Below, in pieces: positions 46,836-55,305 of a stretch of DNA of 64,000 bases (positions are counted from its first letter, which is position 1; each line of letters opens with the position of its first letter). The translations under genes were made by a program, and so were the position numbers. The notes below the pieces were generated by a model. That model made no database searches. It saw nothing but the letters and a program-made list of their open reading frames with translations, and was not told where the DNA came from. Source of the stretch: QFNR01 sp043842855 (GTDB lineage: Bacteria > Pseudomonadota > Gammaproteobacteria > Burkholderiales > Neisseriaceae); assembly GCA_043842855.1 (NCBI GenBank), contig JBBPJF010000002.1, forward strand, positions 124,001 through 188,000, given 5' to 3'.

Positions 46836-47435
46836 ATGAAAAATTGGCATAATTCAGTTATATTGATGAGGAAAAAAGTATTGTCCTTAGCCCTATTAAG
46901 CTCTGTATCAGTTCTAGTATCTGCTGAAATATTTGTAGGAGATAAAAAACTAGCTTGTGATGCTATTCTCTGCTTACAGGCAACAGGAGTACTTAGTCCT
47001 GAATGTCATCCTAGTTTGGGTAGATTCCATTCTATTTTTGGTCGGAATCTAGCAAAGACTATTGAAAAAAGAGTGCAATTTCTTTCGCAATGTCCTATTA
47101 GCTTAGATGTTATTAATCACCTAAAACAAAAAGGTTTGTTAGAGGAAAAAAGTTCAGTAGAGCATTTATACTGCAATGTAAATTATCTCAGTAAAATAGC
47201 GCGTTTTCCATTCTGTAAATTGGAGCGTATTGGTCAAGAATATAGGTGGGCATGTAAAAGAACTTCTGGGGGCATTGCCATTTATAGTAATTGTTTGCAA
47301 GAAAAAGGGGGATATACCTGCCAAAAAGCTCAGGATAGACATAAACCCTTTCCCACTCCTTCCTTCTGCAAAAATTTATATAAAGATGGAAACAGTGTAG
47401 TGAGTGATGTAGAAAAAGAACAAGAAAATGATTGA
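46836..47435 (+). CDS. TrbM/KikA-family T4SS-associated protein
   Basis: A 199-residue exported, cysteine-rich protein. After a signal sequence (RKKVLSLALLSSVSVLVSA) it has CDAILCLQATGVLSPECHPSLGRFHSIF, the TrbM signature of conjugation loci, and further Cys pairs toward the C-terminus. The function of TrbM is not well defined; it accompanies P-type mating-pair formation systems. The start may be ATG 46836 or ATG 46866. It overlaps virB1 by eight bases, making it first in the T4SS operon. Confidence 0.8.
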   Translation: MKNWHNSVILMRKKVLSLALLSSVSVLVSAEIFVGDKKLACDAILCLQATGVLSPECHPSLGRFHSIFGRNLAKTIEKRVQFLSQCPISLDVINHLKQKGLLEEKSSVEHLYCNVNYLSKIARFPFCKLERIGQEYRWACKRTSGGIAIYSNCLQEKGGYTCQKAQDRHKPFPTPSFCKNLYKDGNSVVSDVEKEQEND

Positions 47436-48030
47436 TAGCTTGTTGATTTCCACCTGTTCTCCAATGATACATCCGGTGACAGCACAGGCTATTGTTAGAA
47501 CAGAGTCAAGTGAAAATCCTTATGCAATTGCCATAGTCAAGGGGCCGAAATTAAAAAGACAGCCGCGGACTAGAGAAGAGGCTGTTAAATTAATTCATTT
47601 TTTAGATAGCATTGGAGCGAATTATTCAGTAGGTATTGGACAGATTAATAAAGTTAATTTTTCTAAATATAAAGTGGATGGAGTAAGTCTTTTAGATCCT
47701 TGTTTAAACCTCCGAATTGCACAAAAAGTATTACAAGAATGTCATCAGGTTAGTGGCGATATTGATAAGACTTTAAGCTGTTACTATTCGGGTAATTTCG
47801 TTCGTGGCTTCAAGAAAGATTTTCGAGGTACTTCTTATGTGGAACGTATTTATAAAAATGCCTACAGAGGGCCTTTTATCCCTGAGCTAAAAAAATCCTT
47901 TAAAGAGAGAAGAGTAGTTTCAGTCAAACCGGATAAAAAACTAAAAGCTATAGAAGCTAAAGCAGTAGATAAGCAGCGCAGTATAGTCAAACAAGATTGC
48001 GATTATACAGTTGATTTTTGTTCTATTTAG
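47428..48030 (+). CDS. virB1: VirB1-like lytic transglycosylase
   Basis: A 200-residue SLT-fold protein. The catalytic Glu is in AIVRTESSENPYAI, followed by NYSVGIGQINKVNF, DPCLNLRIAQKVLQEC and LSCYYSGNFVRGF, the VirB1/TrbN pattern. It opens peptidoglycan locally for T4SS assembly. Like many VirB1 proteins it lacks an obvious signal peptide. It overlaps trbM by eight bases. Confidence 0.9.
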   Translation: MIDSLLISTCSPMIHPVTAQAIVRTESSENPYAIAIVKGPKLKRQPRTREEAVKLIHFLDSIGANYSVGIGQINKVNFSKYKVDGVSLLDPCLNLRIAQKVLQECHQVSGDIDKTLSCYYSGNFVRGFKKDFRGTSYVERIYKNAYRGPFIPELKKSFKERRVVSVKPDKKLKAIEAKAVDKQRSIVKQDCDYTVDFCSI

Positions 48031-48038
48031 AGGGAAAT

Positions 48039-48350
48039 ATGATAAATAAAGTAATAGTTAGCTTATTGGTAAGTACTCCTATTTTAGCCTGGGCTGAGAA
48101 AGGGGATGAATTGATAGATTCACTAAAACCTGTGCAAAGGGGTATTGGATCATTTGGAATGTGGCTGTATACCATTTTAGGTCTTTTAGCTCTCATTTAT
48201 GCCATTCTAGAAATTGTTAGATTTTGGAATGGGAAAATTACTTGGATGGAATTAATGGGCTCTTTTTTGAAAATAGTTGTAGCTGCGTTTGTCATCGTGA
48301 TCGTGCCGCATATTTGGGATCTAGTAAAAGACCAATTACCTAAAAAATGA
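48039..48350 (+). CDS. virB2: VirB2-like T4SS pilin
   Basis: About 103 residues: signal peptide (MINKVIVSLLVSTPILAWA), then a short loop and two hydrophobic segments (about 45-65 and 78-98), the VirB2/TrbC pilin layout. The ATG at 48039 has GAGGG upstream; a TTG at 48018 would add seven residues. It overlaps virB3 by four bases. Confidence 0.82.
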   Translation: MINKVIVSLLVSTPILAWAEKGDELIDSLKPVQRGIGSFGMWLYTILGLLALIYAILEIVRFWNGKITWMELMGSFLKIVVAAFVIVIVPHIWDLVKDQLPKK

Positions 48351-48718
48351 AGAATAAGAAGTTAACGGTAGAGGACGAATTACCTAGCTATGCCTCCATT
48401 GATTTAGATGTAAGAGTGTTAGGGGTAAGGATAGATTATCTAATGATAGCTATTATCCCTATTTTTCTTTTACCTCTATTTTTATTCGTTTTATTTCCCT
48501 TGCTTGGTTCTGATATTCCCAGAAAGGCTTTTTTATTATGGGCTTTAGCGATACCAGCTTGGCTATTTTTACGGATATTTGATAATAAAAATAGCGATTT
48601 AAAATTATTTTATTTGTATTTTTACTGGGCGATAAAAAAGAAAAATACTCAGTTTTTTAATGGGAATGCTTTTTTACCCAATAAACCATCGACTGGAAAA
48701 GATAAGGATGAAGACTGA
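48347..48718 (+). CDS. virB3: VirB3-like T4SS inner-membrane protein
   Basis: A 123-residue protein with two tightly packed membrane segments (about 30-52 and 60-77) and a charged tail, the VirB3/TrbD pattern. Position between virB2 and virB4 fixes the assignment. It overlaps virB2 by four bases and virB4 by eleven. Confidence 0.8.
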   Translation: MKNKKLTVEDELPSYASIDLDVRVLGVRIDYLMIAIIPIFLLPLFLFVLFPLLGSDIPRKAFLLWALAIPAWLFLRIFDNKNSDLKLFYLYFYWAIKKKNTQFFNGNAFLPNKPSTGKDKDED

Positions 48719-51134
48719 AAAAAGGTTAAGCAAAAAACAACGTCTAAAGAATAATTATATAGAAGATTTCATCCCTGCTTATTGGAGCCATGTTAATGAA
48801 CGTGTATTGCTAGTTAAACACGGTAGTCATCATCAATTTAATAGCCTCTTGGCTATCATTAAAGTAGAAGGTATTCCATTTGAAAGTATTGATGATGATT
48901 TACTGGTTAAACAGTTCCAGCGACTTAACCAGTTTTTGAATACATTAGGTAAAAACTGGGATAACCGACTTAAATTGTGGTTACATTTTCAGCGGAAAAA
49001 AATCCAGTTTCAAGAGAAGTACAAATTTACAAATTACTTTTCTGAGCGTTTGGCAGAGAAGTATTTAGAAAATTTCACTACTCAGAAATTTTATGAAAAT
49101 AGCTTCTATATTAGCATTCTTTTGGAAGCTAATTCCCTAGGTAGTACTGTACAAGAAATGAATGAATTACTTTCAGAAGCGCTAGAGACACTCTCTCAGT
49201 ATTCTCCTAGGATTTTAAAACTATACAACCGAGATGGAGTGGAATACTCAGAAATTGCCAGTTTTTTAAACGAACTACTGACCTTCAAGCAAAAAGCTAT
49301 TCCTATCACGAAAAGTAGAATACAAAAGATGGTTGCAGATGCCACTCTAGTGTTTGGTAATGATACGCTGAAGATTGATGATGGTATTTCGGACCCTCTA
49401 TACGCTAGGTCTTTTGAGCTCATTGACTTTGGGGTTACCAAGATAAAGATCTTAGAAGATCTTTTAAAATTAGATGCAGAATTTAGTTTCTCTCAGTTAT
49501 TTTGGTTTAGTGACAGAGATAAAGTAAATTTAACTATCGATCGGCAATTAGCTCGTTTTAGATCTAAAAAACAAGGACAGAATAGTTTTTTAAGTGAACA
49601 AGAAGAAGATTTAATTGCTGCTAAATCGGGACTAGAGAGTAGGACACTATTCTTTGGCTTGTATGATGCAGTAGTCACAGTATTTCATTCTGACCTAAAA
49701 GCTTTAAAGAAAAAAGCAACTGCTGTTTTAGCCCAGTTTGAAAGACTGAATGGGTACAAATTTGCCCTTTGTACTATTGAGCATCCCAATGTATTTTTCT
49801 CTCATTTACCTGGTAGTGAACCGGTCCGTCACAAGTACAAAACCACTACCAATGTAGCAGCTACTTTCCCAATGCAGAATTTTTCTACAGGCAAAGCACA
49901 ATTAAACCCTTTGGGTGATGGTTCTGCCATTATGCCCATGAGATCTAATTCGGATACTTTATATTTTTTCAATATTCATGACACACCTATTGGGTTAAAT
50001 ACTATCGGCCAAGCCTTAGCGGGCCATATTTTATTCTTGGGCAAAACCGGTGCGGGTAAGACTACGCTAGTGGCAATGATTTTAACCTTTTTGGATCGAT
50101 TTCAGCCTTTTATATTTTCCATTGACTATAAAAGCGGGATGGAAATTTTCTTTAAGGCCCTGGGTGGGCAGTATTTCACCTTGAAAAAAGGTGAGTCTAC
50201 TGGAATGAATCCTTTTCAGTTACCAGATAGCCCAAAGACTAGAGAATTTTTGAATGATTTGATGGCGGTTTTGGCTAGGTCTAATGAAGCTAAACCACTT
50301 ACGGCTAGGCAGCGAAAAATGATTGCTGAAGCAGTGGAAGTTACCATGAATGGTGCATTTGAAAATCGAAACATACGTACCTTTTCCTATGCTTTGGATC
50401 AATCTGATGAAACCTTAATACAGAACATTAGCATTTGGCTAAATGAAGCCAATAAATATGGGTGGGTATTTGACAATGCTGAGAATGAATTTGATCCAAC
50501 CAATTTCTACCGCATTGCTTTTGATTGCAAGGAAATTTTAGAAAAAAACTATTTACCCTGTGAACCTATCCTCATGTATCTCTTCTATTTAAAAGAAATG
50601 ATGTTAGCGAATGTTCATCAACACAAAAGCTTTTTAATCACGGTGATTGAGGAATTTTGGTATGCAACTAAATTTCCGATGACCAGAGATTTAATTGAAG
50701 CAGGTTTGAACGCAGGGCGTCGCGAGTTTGAATGCATGTTTTTAGTCAGTCAATATCCAGAGCATGCTATTCAATCAACCATTTTTCATTCAATCGCTGG
50801 AGGAACTTCTACCAAAGTATTTTTAGCTAATAGTCAGCTGAATGAAGAAATTAAAGAAGGCTATATTAAGTGTGGACTAACGCAGAAGGAGTTTGAGACA
50901 GTTGCAGATTTTATTGATACTGATCGGAAGTTTTTAATTAAGCAAAGCAGTTCTAGTGTGGTTTCTAAATTAGATTTAACAGAAGTTGATCCGCAGACCG
51001 GTTTGAAACGGGTATTTCCAGAGATGAAAGTTCTCAGTACAACATTGGATAATGTGCAGCGAGTGAACGAACTCATTGCCCAATATGGTTTAACTTCAAG
51101 TGATTGGGTAAGGGAATTTTTAAGTGAACGTTAA
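48708..51134 (+). CDS. virB4: VirB4-like T4SS ATPase
   Basis: About 808 residues. The N-terminal CagE/TrbE/VirB domain is followed by an ATPase domain with Walker A LGKTGAGKTT (near 445) and a Walker B-like FLITVIEEFW, where Glu-Glu replaces the commoner Asp-Glu. Further family segments are DYKSGMEIFFKALGGQYF, LNAGRREFECMFLVSQYP and GGTSTKVFLAN. It energises pilus assembly and secretion. The ATG at 48708 (MKTEKRLSKKQR) is preferred to ATG 48660, which would lie deep in virB3. Confidence 0.93.
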   Translation: MKTEKRLSKKQRLKNNYIEDFIPAYWSHVNERVLLVKHGSHHQFNSLLAIIKVEGIPFESIDDDLLVKQFQRLNQFLNTLGKNWDNRLKLWLHFQRKKIQFQEKYKFTNYFSERLAEKYLENFTTQKFYENSFYISILLEANSLGSTVQEMNELLSEALETLSQYSPRILKLYNRDGVEYSEIASFLNELLTFKQKAIPITKSRIQKMVADATLVFGNDTLKIDDGISDPLYARSFELIDFGVTKIKILEDLLKLDAEFSFSQLFWFSDRDKVNLTIDRQLARFRSKKQGQNSFLSEQEEDLIAAKSGLESRTLFFGLYDAVVTVFHSDLKALKKKATAVLAQFERLNGYKFALCTIEHPNVFFSHLPGSEPVRHKYKTTTNVAATFPMQNFSTGKAQLNPLGDGSAIMPMRSNSDTLYFFNIHDTPIGLNTIGQALAGHILFLGKTGAGKTTLVAMILTFLDRFQPFIFSIDYKSGMEIFFKALGGQYFTLKKGESTGMNPFQLPDSPKTREFLNDLMAVLARSNEAKPLTARQRKMIAEAVEVTMNGAFENRNIRTFSYALDQSDETLIQNISIWLNEANKYGWVFDNAENEFDPTNFYRIAFDCKEILEKNYLPCEPILMYLFYLKEMMLANVHQHKSFLITVIEEFWYATKFPMTRDLIEAGLNAGRREFECMFLVSQYPEHAIQSTIFHSIAGGTSTKVFLANSQLNEEIKEGYIKCGLTQKEFETVADFIDTDRKFLIKQSSSSVVSKLDLTEVDPQTGLKRVFPEMKVLSTTLDNVQRVNELIAQYGLTSSDWVREFLSER

Positions 51135-52470
51135 GAAATTAAGTTTGATGTTGTTCTTTGGCAGCAAGTTGAGCTTTGCAATTGGTACAGGTGTACCTAC
51201 TTTTGACGCGGCAACTTTTGGACAAATGGTAAAGCAAATACAAAAAGCAGAAGCGATGATCAAAAACTTGAAAGGGCAGTTAGATGCAGTAACAGGGAAT
51301 GTGAAATATGCACAACAACTGTATGCGGAAATTGCGGATTTGAAAGATGAAATTCGTTCTATGCGAAAATACCTACAATTATTTAAAAATCCTAAAGAAT
51401 TACTTAAATTAAGTCCAACACAGAGGATCGAGCTTTTATCCAAGATTAGAGAGAAAAAATATGAGGACATGCAACGCTCCCAGGATAAAATAGCTCGTTT
51501 AAATAAACAAGTAGATGAAACCAAATCAATGAAAGATTCTGCTGATTTATCTAACTTAATTAATGTAGAACGTTTGAAGTTAGAGCAAAGAAAGTTGGAA
51601 ATTCAGGTACTGGAGCAATCTAAAGAGGAAGCAATTAAACTATCAAAAATTAATGCTGTTAACCTAGATGCTTGTAAAACTTCACAGCAGCTGGGAGATC
51701 AAACCTTAGCAGCTATCTACTGCGCTCGGGTGATTGATAAAAAAGTAATTGCAGCTAATCTTAATAGCAATCGAGATCAGACGGATAGTAGTATTAAAAG
51801 AAAAAGCGTAGGGAATAGAGGGAAAGAACCTAAAGGATTGTACCCAAATAAAGTTTCTGAACATTTTGAGACAGGAGGAAAAGGTCCAGGTATTATAAGC
51901 CCACTCAGTAGTAGGAAATTAGATCACGGAGGTCGGTCGTATGGGCTCGCTCAGTTGTCAACTAAACAGGGCAGTATGGCAGCCTATCTTAAACACACTA
52001 AATATAAAGAATTGACTAAGCTCAAGCCGGATACTCCGGAGTTTGATGCGAAATGGAGGGAGATTGCTGCAAGAGACCCTGAGGGTTTTGCGCAAGAGCA
52101 GCGTGAGTTTACCAAAAGAAGGTATTATGATCCGGCCATGGCAAAACTGAAAAGCAAGGGTATAGATCTTAGTGAGCGGGGTCCTGCAGTACAAGAGATG
52201 GTCTGGTCAACAGCAGTTCAATATGGAAACTCAGCGTATCCTATCTCAAGAGCGTTAAAGGGTAAGGATATAAGTAAAATGTCTGATGCAGACATCGTGT
52301 ATGTAGTCCAGGAAGATAAATATGTTCATCGACACAGTGATTTTGCTAACAGTTACAAACGTGGTACTAAAGATGTTGCATTCATATATAGAATTTGTGG
52401 AGAGGAAGGGATGTTGATAAAAATAACTGGGGAGGAAAAGAGTGTAGGGGGATCTTGTCGAAAAAAATAA
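51124..52470 (+). CDS. virB5: VirB5-like pilus-tip subunit fused to a C-terminal lysozyme-like domain
   Basis: 448 residues, about twice the length of normal VirB5. Residues 1-18 form a signal peptide; 21-215 are VirB5-like (GTGVPTFDAATFGQMVKQIQ and long helices); 216-244 are a polar linker. Residues 245-448 are an extra domain with HFETGGKGPG (Glu249), RSYGLAQLST (272-280), FDAKWREIAARDPEGF and ERGPAVQEMVWSTAVQYGNS, resembling phage/secretion-effector muramidases in which the Glu and YGxxQ motif form the active site. Start GTG 51124, overlapping virB4 by 11 bases. The VirB5 part is confident; the enzymatic nature of the extra domain is inference. Confidence 0.8.
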   Translation: MNVKKLSLMLFFGSKLSFAIGTGVPTFDAATFGQMVKQIQKAEAMIKNLKGQLDAVTGNVKYAQQLYAEIADLKDEIRSMRKYLQLFKNPKELLKLSPTQRIELLSKIREKKYEDMQRSQDKIARLNKQVDETKSMKDSADLSNLINVERLKLEQRKLEIQVLEQSKEEAIKLSKINAVNLDACKTSQQLGDQTLAAIYCARVIDKKVIAANLNSNRDQTDSSIKRKSVGNRGKEPKGLYPNKVSEHFETGGKGPGIISPLSSRKLDHGGRSYGLAQLSTKQGSMAAYLKHTKYKELTKLKPDTPEFDAKWREIAARDPEGFAQEQREFTKRRYYDPAMAKLKSKGIDLSERGPAVQEMVWSTAVQYGNSAYPISRALKGKDISKMSDADIVYVVQEDKYVHRHSDFANSYKRGTKDVAFIYRICGEEGMLIKITGEEKSVGGSCRKK

Positions 52471-52592
52471 GTTCATACACTCTATAAAAGGATTGAGATC
52501 CTGATATAGAAAGAAAAGGTGAATTAGCATAGAAGAAACTTTTTAAAAAGGTTTTGCAACTAAGGTTGTTATTTTAGAAAGGAGAAGTAAAA

Positions 52593-52949
52593 ATGAAAAG
52601 ATTACTATTGGTAGGACTAGCTATTTTTAGTGTAAACCACGCAGCGGCTAAGTACATGTTTACGAAGGAGGACCAAGAATGTACTGCTAAAGCAATAAAC
52701 GATACCGAGTTATCAGGGTGTTTTAACGAGGTTTGGAATAAAATAGATAGGATAATCACGAAAAAGTTAGCAGGAGATAAGAGAAAGCTAGCACAATACA
52801 ATAAAGAGGCTAAGAATTCCTCAAAAAAGTGTGATGACAAATATAGAGACGAGGATGGGATACTGCCTCCATATGGCATGGCACAGGCGAGTCAATGTGC
52901 GTATGTCACCCTAGAGAAAATAGGTAAAAAATACGGCGTAAGATTTTAA
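52593..52949 (+). CDS. Exported four-cysteine protein, putative lysozyme-inhibitor-like immunity protein (copy 1)
   Basis: 118 residues. Signal peptide (about 1-18), then a small helical domain with Cys at 30, 43, 80 and 102 and KKCDDKYRDEDG / AQASQCAYVTLEKIGKKYG. The four-Cys plan and the YRD and xxC...L motifs recall LprI/DUF1311 lysozyme inhibitors, but similarity is faint. GGAG precedes the ATG. It lies 120 bases downstream of the VirB5-lysozyme fusion, so it may neutralise that domain in the producer's periplasm. Function not proven. Confidence 0.6.
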   Translation: MKRLLLVGLAIFSVNHAAAKYMFTKEDQECTAKAINDTELSGCFNEVWNKIDRIITKKLAGDKRKLAQYNKEAKNSSKKCDDKYRDEDGILPPYGMAQASQCAYVTLEKIGKKYGVRF

Positions 52950-52957
52950 CTATTTAG

Positions 52958-52997
52958 AGCTAGTAAATAGGTTTTAAGAAGAGCTCTTTTACTAGCT
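52958..52997 (+). terminator. Array hairpin 1
   Basis: AGCTAGTAAA (52958-52967) pairs perfectly with TTTACTAGCT (52988-52997), followed by TGTATTTTG. The same stem follows later array genes, so it is part of the repeated unit. Confidence 0.6.
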
Positions 52998-53066
52998 TGT
53001 ATTTTGTTTACAGCTTTCAAAGTTATTAAATTTAGAACTATTCGAGAGTGGTGTTGAAATTGAGGT

Positions 53067-53426
53067 ATAAAAAAGTTAGTAGTAGTTAGTTTAACTATTT
53101 TTAGTATGAGCTATTCGGTAGCGGATTATCAAATGATGGCCGAAGATAAGCGTTGCTTTAATAAAGCAGGTATTAATTACCATGATGTCTCAGTTTGCTT
53201 TGATATTGTTGGTGATAAAATGGATAAGAAGATAGAAAAGAAGCTAGCAGGAGATAGGAAAAAGTTAGCTCAATATAATAAAGACTTTAAGATAATTTTT
53301 AAAAAATGTGAGGATAAATATAAGCAAGAAGATGGTAGTTTACCACCTTACTATATGGCTTTAGCTAGTCAATGCACAATGTTTGGTATAGAGAAACTGG
53401 GTAAAAAATACGGTGTAAGCTTTTAA
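53067..53426 (+). CDS. Putative immunity protein, copy 2, with ATA in place of the start codon
   Basis: Aligned with its sister gene at 53544, the expected ATG is ATA here (GAGGTATAAAAAAG against GAGGTATGAAAAAG). From that codon the frame gives 119 residues with a full signal peptide and Cys at 30, 44, 81 and 103. The first in-frame ATG, at 53106, would remove most of the signal peptide. So the gene either uses a weak ATA start or is silenced. Body motifs KKCEDKYKQEDG and ALASQCTMFGIEKLG match the family. Confidence 0.6.
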   Translation: MKKLVVVSLTIFSMSYSVADYQMMAEDKRCFNKAGINYHDVSVCFDIVGDKMDKKIEKKLAGDRKKLAQYNKDFKIIFKKCEDKYKQEDGSLPPYYMALASQCTMFGIEKLGKKYGVSF

Positions 53427-53434
53427 CTATTCAG

Positions 53435-53474
53435 AGCTAGTAAAGAGATTTCAAGAAGTTCTTCTTTACTAGCT
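53435..53474 (+). terminator. Array hairpin 2
   Basis: AGCTAGTAAAG (53435-53445) pairs with CTTTACTAGCT (53464-53474), followed by TGTATTTTG. Confidence 0.6.
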
Positions 53475-53543
53475 TGTATTTTGTTTACAGCTTTCAAAGT
53501 TATTAAATTTAGAACTATTCGAGAGTGGTGTTGAAATTGAGGT

Positions 53544-53902
53544 ATGAAAAAGTTAGTAGTAGTTAGTTTAACTATTTTTAGTATGAGTTATACATTAGCT
53601 GAATATACGTTCACAAAGGAAGACAATAAATGTGCAGAAACTGCTTATAACGATCGTGATTTATCGAGATGTTTTGATAATATTTCGAATAAAATGGATG
53701 CTGTAATCACAAAAAAAATAAGAGGAGATAAAAGAAGCTTTCTCAGTACAATAAGGAACTGGATAAACTTTTAAAAAGGTGTGGTGATAAATATAGTGAT
53801 GAGGATGGGACACTGCCTCCATATGGTCTAGCACAAGCAAGTCAATCTGCTTATCTTGGTATAGAAAAAATAGGTAAGAAATATGGTGTAACCTTTCCGT
53901 GA
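53544..53902 (+). pseudogene. Frameshifted immunity-like gene (copy 3)
   Basis: Starts normally (ATG after GAGGT) and runs in frame to about codon 62, where one base is missing relative to the copy at 54829 (AAAAGAAGCTTTCTCAG against AAGAAGAAGTTGGCTCAG). The remaining body continues in another frame as KELDKLLKRCGDKYSDEDG up to TGA at 53900-53902. The fourth conserved Cys is Ser (ASQSAYLG). The open frame in the original phase ends at 53774. Confidence 0.8.
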
Positions 53903-53954
53903 GTATGATTAGAAAATGAAAGATTTTATGTTACGGGATTGATAGCTTTATACC

Positions 53955-54002
53955 ATGCGTGACCTAGAAAAACTTGCTAAGAAATACAGTACAAGATTTT
54001 AA
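53955..54002 (+). pseudogene. C-terminal fragment of an immunity-like gene
   Basis: MRDLEKLAKKYSTRF followed by TAA matches the end of the family (IEKLGKKYGVRF) and is followed by array hairpin 3, so it is the leftover 3' end of a deleted copy. Confidence 0.65.
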
Positions 54003-54010
54003 CTATTCAG

Positions 54011-54037
54011 AGCTAGTAAAGAGGTTTTTTACTAGCT
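54011..54037 (+). terminator. Array hairpin 3
   Basis: AGCTAGTAAA (54011-54020) pairs with TTTACTAGCT (54028-54037) around a short loop, followed by TATATTTTC. Confidence 0.6.
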
Positions 54038-54096
54038 TATATTTTCTTAAGGTTATTAATAAATTTGGAACCATTAAATGTTATCGGAGCTGAAGT

Positions 54097-54735
54097 ATGA
54101 AAAAATTAGCAGTAATTGGTTTAACCATTTTTAGTATGAGCTATGTAGTAGCTGCCGCAAGCCCAATCGATGGCAGGAAAATTGATTGGGTCGGAACATC
54201 GTATGGGCTCTACAATTTCCCAACTAGGTCAGGCGAGATGGCGGACTATCTTATGCACACTAAATATAAGGAATTGACTAAACTTAAGCCGGGTACTCCG
54301 GATTTTGATGCGAAATGGCTGGAGATTGCTGACAAGGATCCTGAGGGTTTTAGAAAAGATCAGTATGGGTATACTGAAAGAATCTATTATGCGACCATGG
54401 CAAAACTAAAAAGCAAGGGTATAGATTTCAGTGAACGGGGGCATGGGATAGAAGACATGGTCTGGTCAGTAGCGGTTCAGTATGGAACTTCGGCGTACCC
54501 TATCTCAAGAGCGTTAAGGGGTAAGGATATAAATGAAATGTCCGATGCCGACATCATGACTGCGGTCCAGGAAGATAAATATACCCATCGGTATAGGGAT
54601 TTTGCTTCTAGTTTGAAGAAAGCACTGCCCAAAGGTGTGATTATAAATAGGATTTGTTCGGAGGAAAGGGTCCTATTAAAACTAGTAGGCGAGGTAAAAA
54701 GGGTTAGTACATTATGTGCAAAAAGGAAAAAATAA
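54097..54735 (+). CDS. Orphan copy of the VirB5 C-terminal domain behind an immunity-type signal peptide
   Basis: 212 residues. Residues 1-20 (MKKLAVIGLTIFSMSYVVAA) are the signal peptide of the immunity genes. The rest matches the extra domain of the VirB5 fusion over its length (HTKYKELTKLKPGTPDFDAKW, AMAKLKSKGID-like, VQYGTSAYPISRALRGKDI), and is also close at DNA level. The HFETGG segment with the presumed catalytic Glu is missing, and YGLAQLST has become YGLYNFPT. It is therefore probably inactive as an enzyme; it might be a dead toxin cassette or a protein used as decoy or regulator. Confidence 0.75.
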   Translation: MKKLAVIGLTIFSMSYVVAAASPIDGRKIDWVGTSYGLYNFPTRSGEMADYLMHTKYKELTKLKPGTPDFDAKWLEIADKDPEGFRKDQYGYTERIYYATMAKLKSKGIDFSERGHGIEDMVWSVAVQYGTSAYPISRALRGKDINEMSDADIMTAVQEDKYTHRYRDFASSLKKALPKGVIINRICSEERVLLKLVGEVKRVSTLCAKRKK

Positions 54736-54828
54736 GCTGTAGATTTAATTGTAAACAAATTTGTCTTAAGAAGTGTTCTTTAAATAGTTGTACATTACTG
54801 GCTTTTACTTAGATGAGGAGATTTATGA

Positions 54829-55188
54829 ATGAAAAAATTAGTAGTAGTTAGCTTAACCATTTTTAGTATGAGCTATACATTAGCTGAATATATGTTTACA
54901 GAGGAAGATAAAAAATGTGCAGAAGCTGGCGCTAATAGCGATGTTGATTTAACCAGGTGTTTTGATGATATTTCAAATAAAATGGATGCCGTAATCACGG
55001 AAAAAATAGCAGGAGATAAGAAGAAGTTGGCTCAGTACAATAAAGAACTAAATAAACTTTTAAAAAGGTGTGGTGATAGATATAGGGATGAGGATGGGAA
55101 ACTGCCTCGATATAGCCTAGCACGAGCAAGTCAATGTACTTATCTTGGCATAGAAACAATAGGTAACAAATACGGTATAAGGTTTTAA
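54829..55188 (+). CDS. Exported four-cysteine putative immunity protein (copy 5)
   Basis: 119 residues with signal peptide (MKKLVVVSLTIFSMSYTLAE) and Cys at 30, 44, 81 and 103. Motifs KRCGDRYRDEDG and ARASQCTYLGIE are those of copy 1. It appears intact. GAGG lies upstream of the ATG. It follows the orphan domain gene and is itself followed by an array hairpin. Confidence 0.65.
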   Translation: MKKLVVVSLTIFSMSYTLAEYMFTEEDKKCAEAGANSDVDLTRCFDDISNKMDAVITEKIAGDKKKLAQYNKELNKLLKRCGDRYRDEDGKLPRYSLARASQCTYLGIETIGNKYGIRF

Positions 55189-55196
55189 TTATTTAA

Positions 55197-55236
55197 AGCT
55201 AGTAAAGAGGTTTTAAGAAGAACTTTTTTACTAGCT
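55197..55236 (+). terminator. Array hairpin 4
   Basis: AGCTAGTAAA (55197-55206) pairs with TTTACTAGCT (55227-55236), followed by TGTATTTTG. Confidence 0.6.
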
Positions 55237-55305
55237 TGTATTTTGTTTACAGTTTCCTAAGGGGGTTAATTTAGAACTATTTGTGAGTGATGTTGAAATT
55301 GAGGT

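Larger units (their letters stand above)
52950..55305 (+). repeat. Tandem cassette array: hairpin, spacer, RBS and signal-peptide start repeated between variable bodies
   Basis: The stretch from the array hairpin through TACAGCTTTCAAAG, GAACTATTCGAGAGTGG, GAGGT and the signal-peptide codons is nearly identical at about 52958-53110 and 53435-53590. Parts recur at 54011-54150 and 55197-55340. The units evidently arose by duplication and recombination, with conserved 5' and intergenic parts and divergent bodies. Confidence 0.75.

Noticed and set aside
53106..53426. Treating ATG 53106 as the true start of immunity copy 2.
   Set aside because: It removes most of the signal peptide that is conserved in every sister copy; the homologous start is the ATA at 53067.
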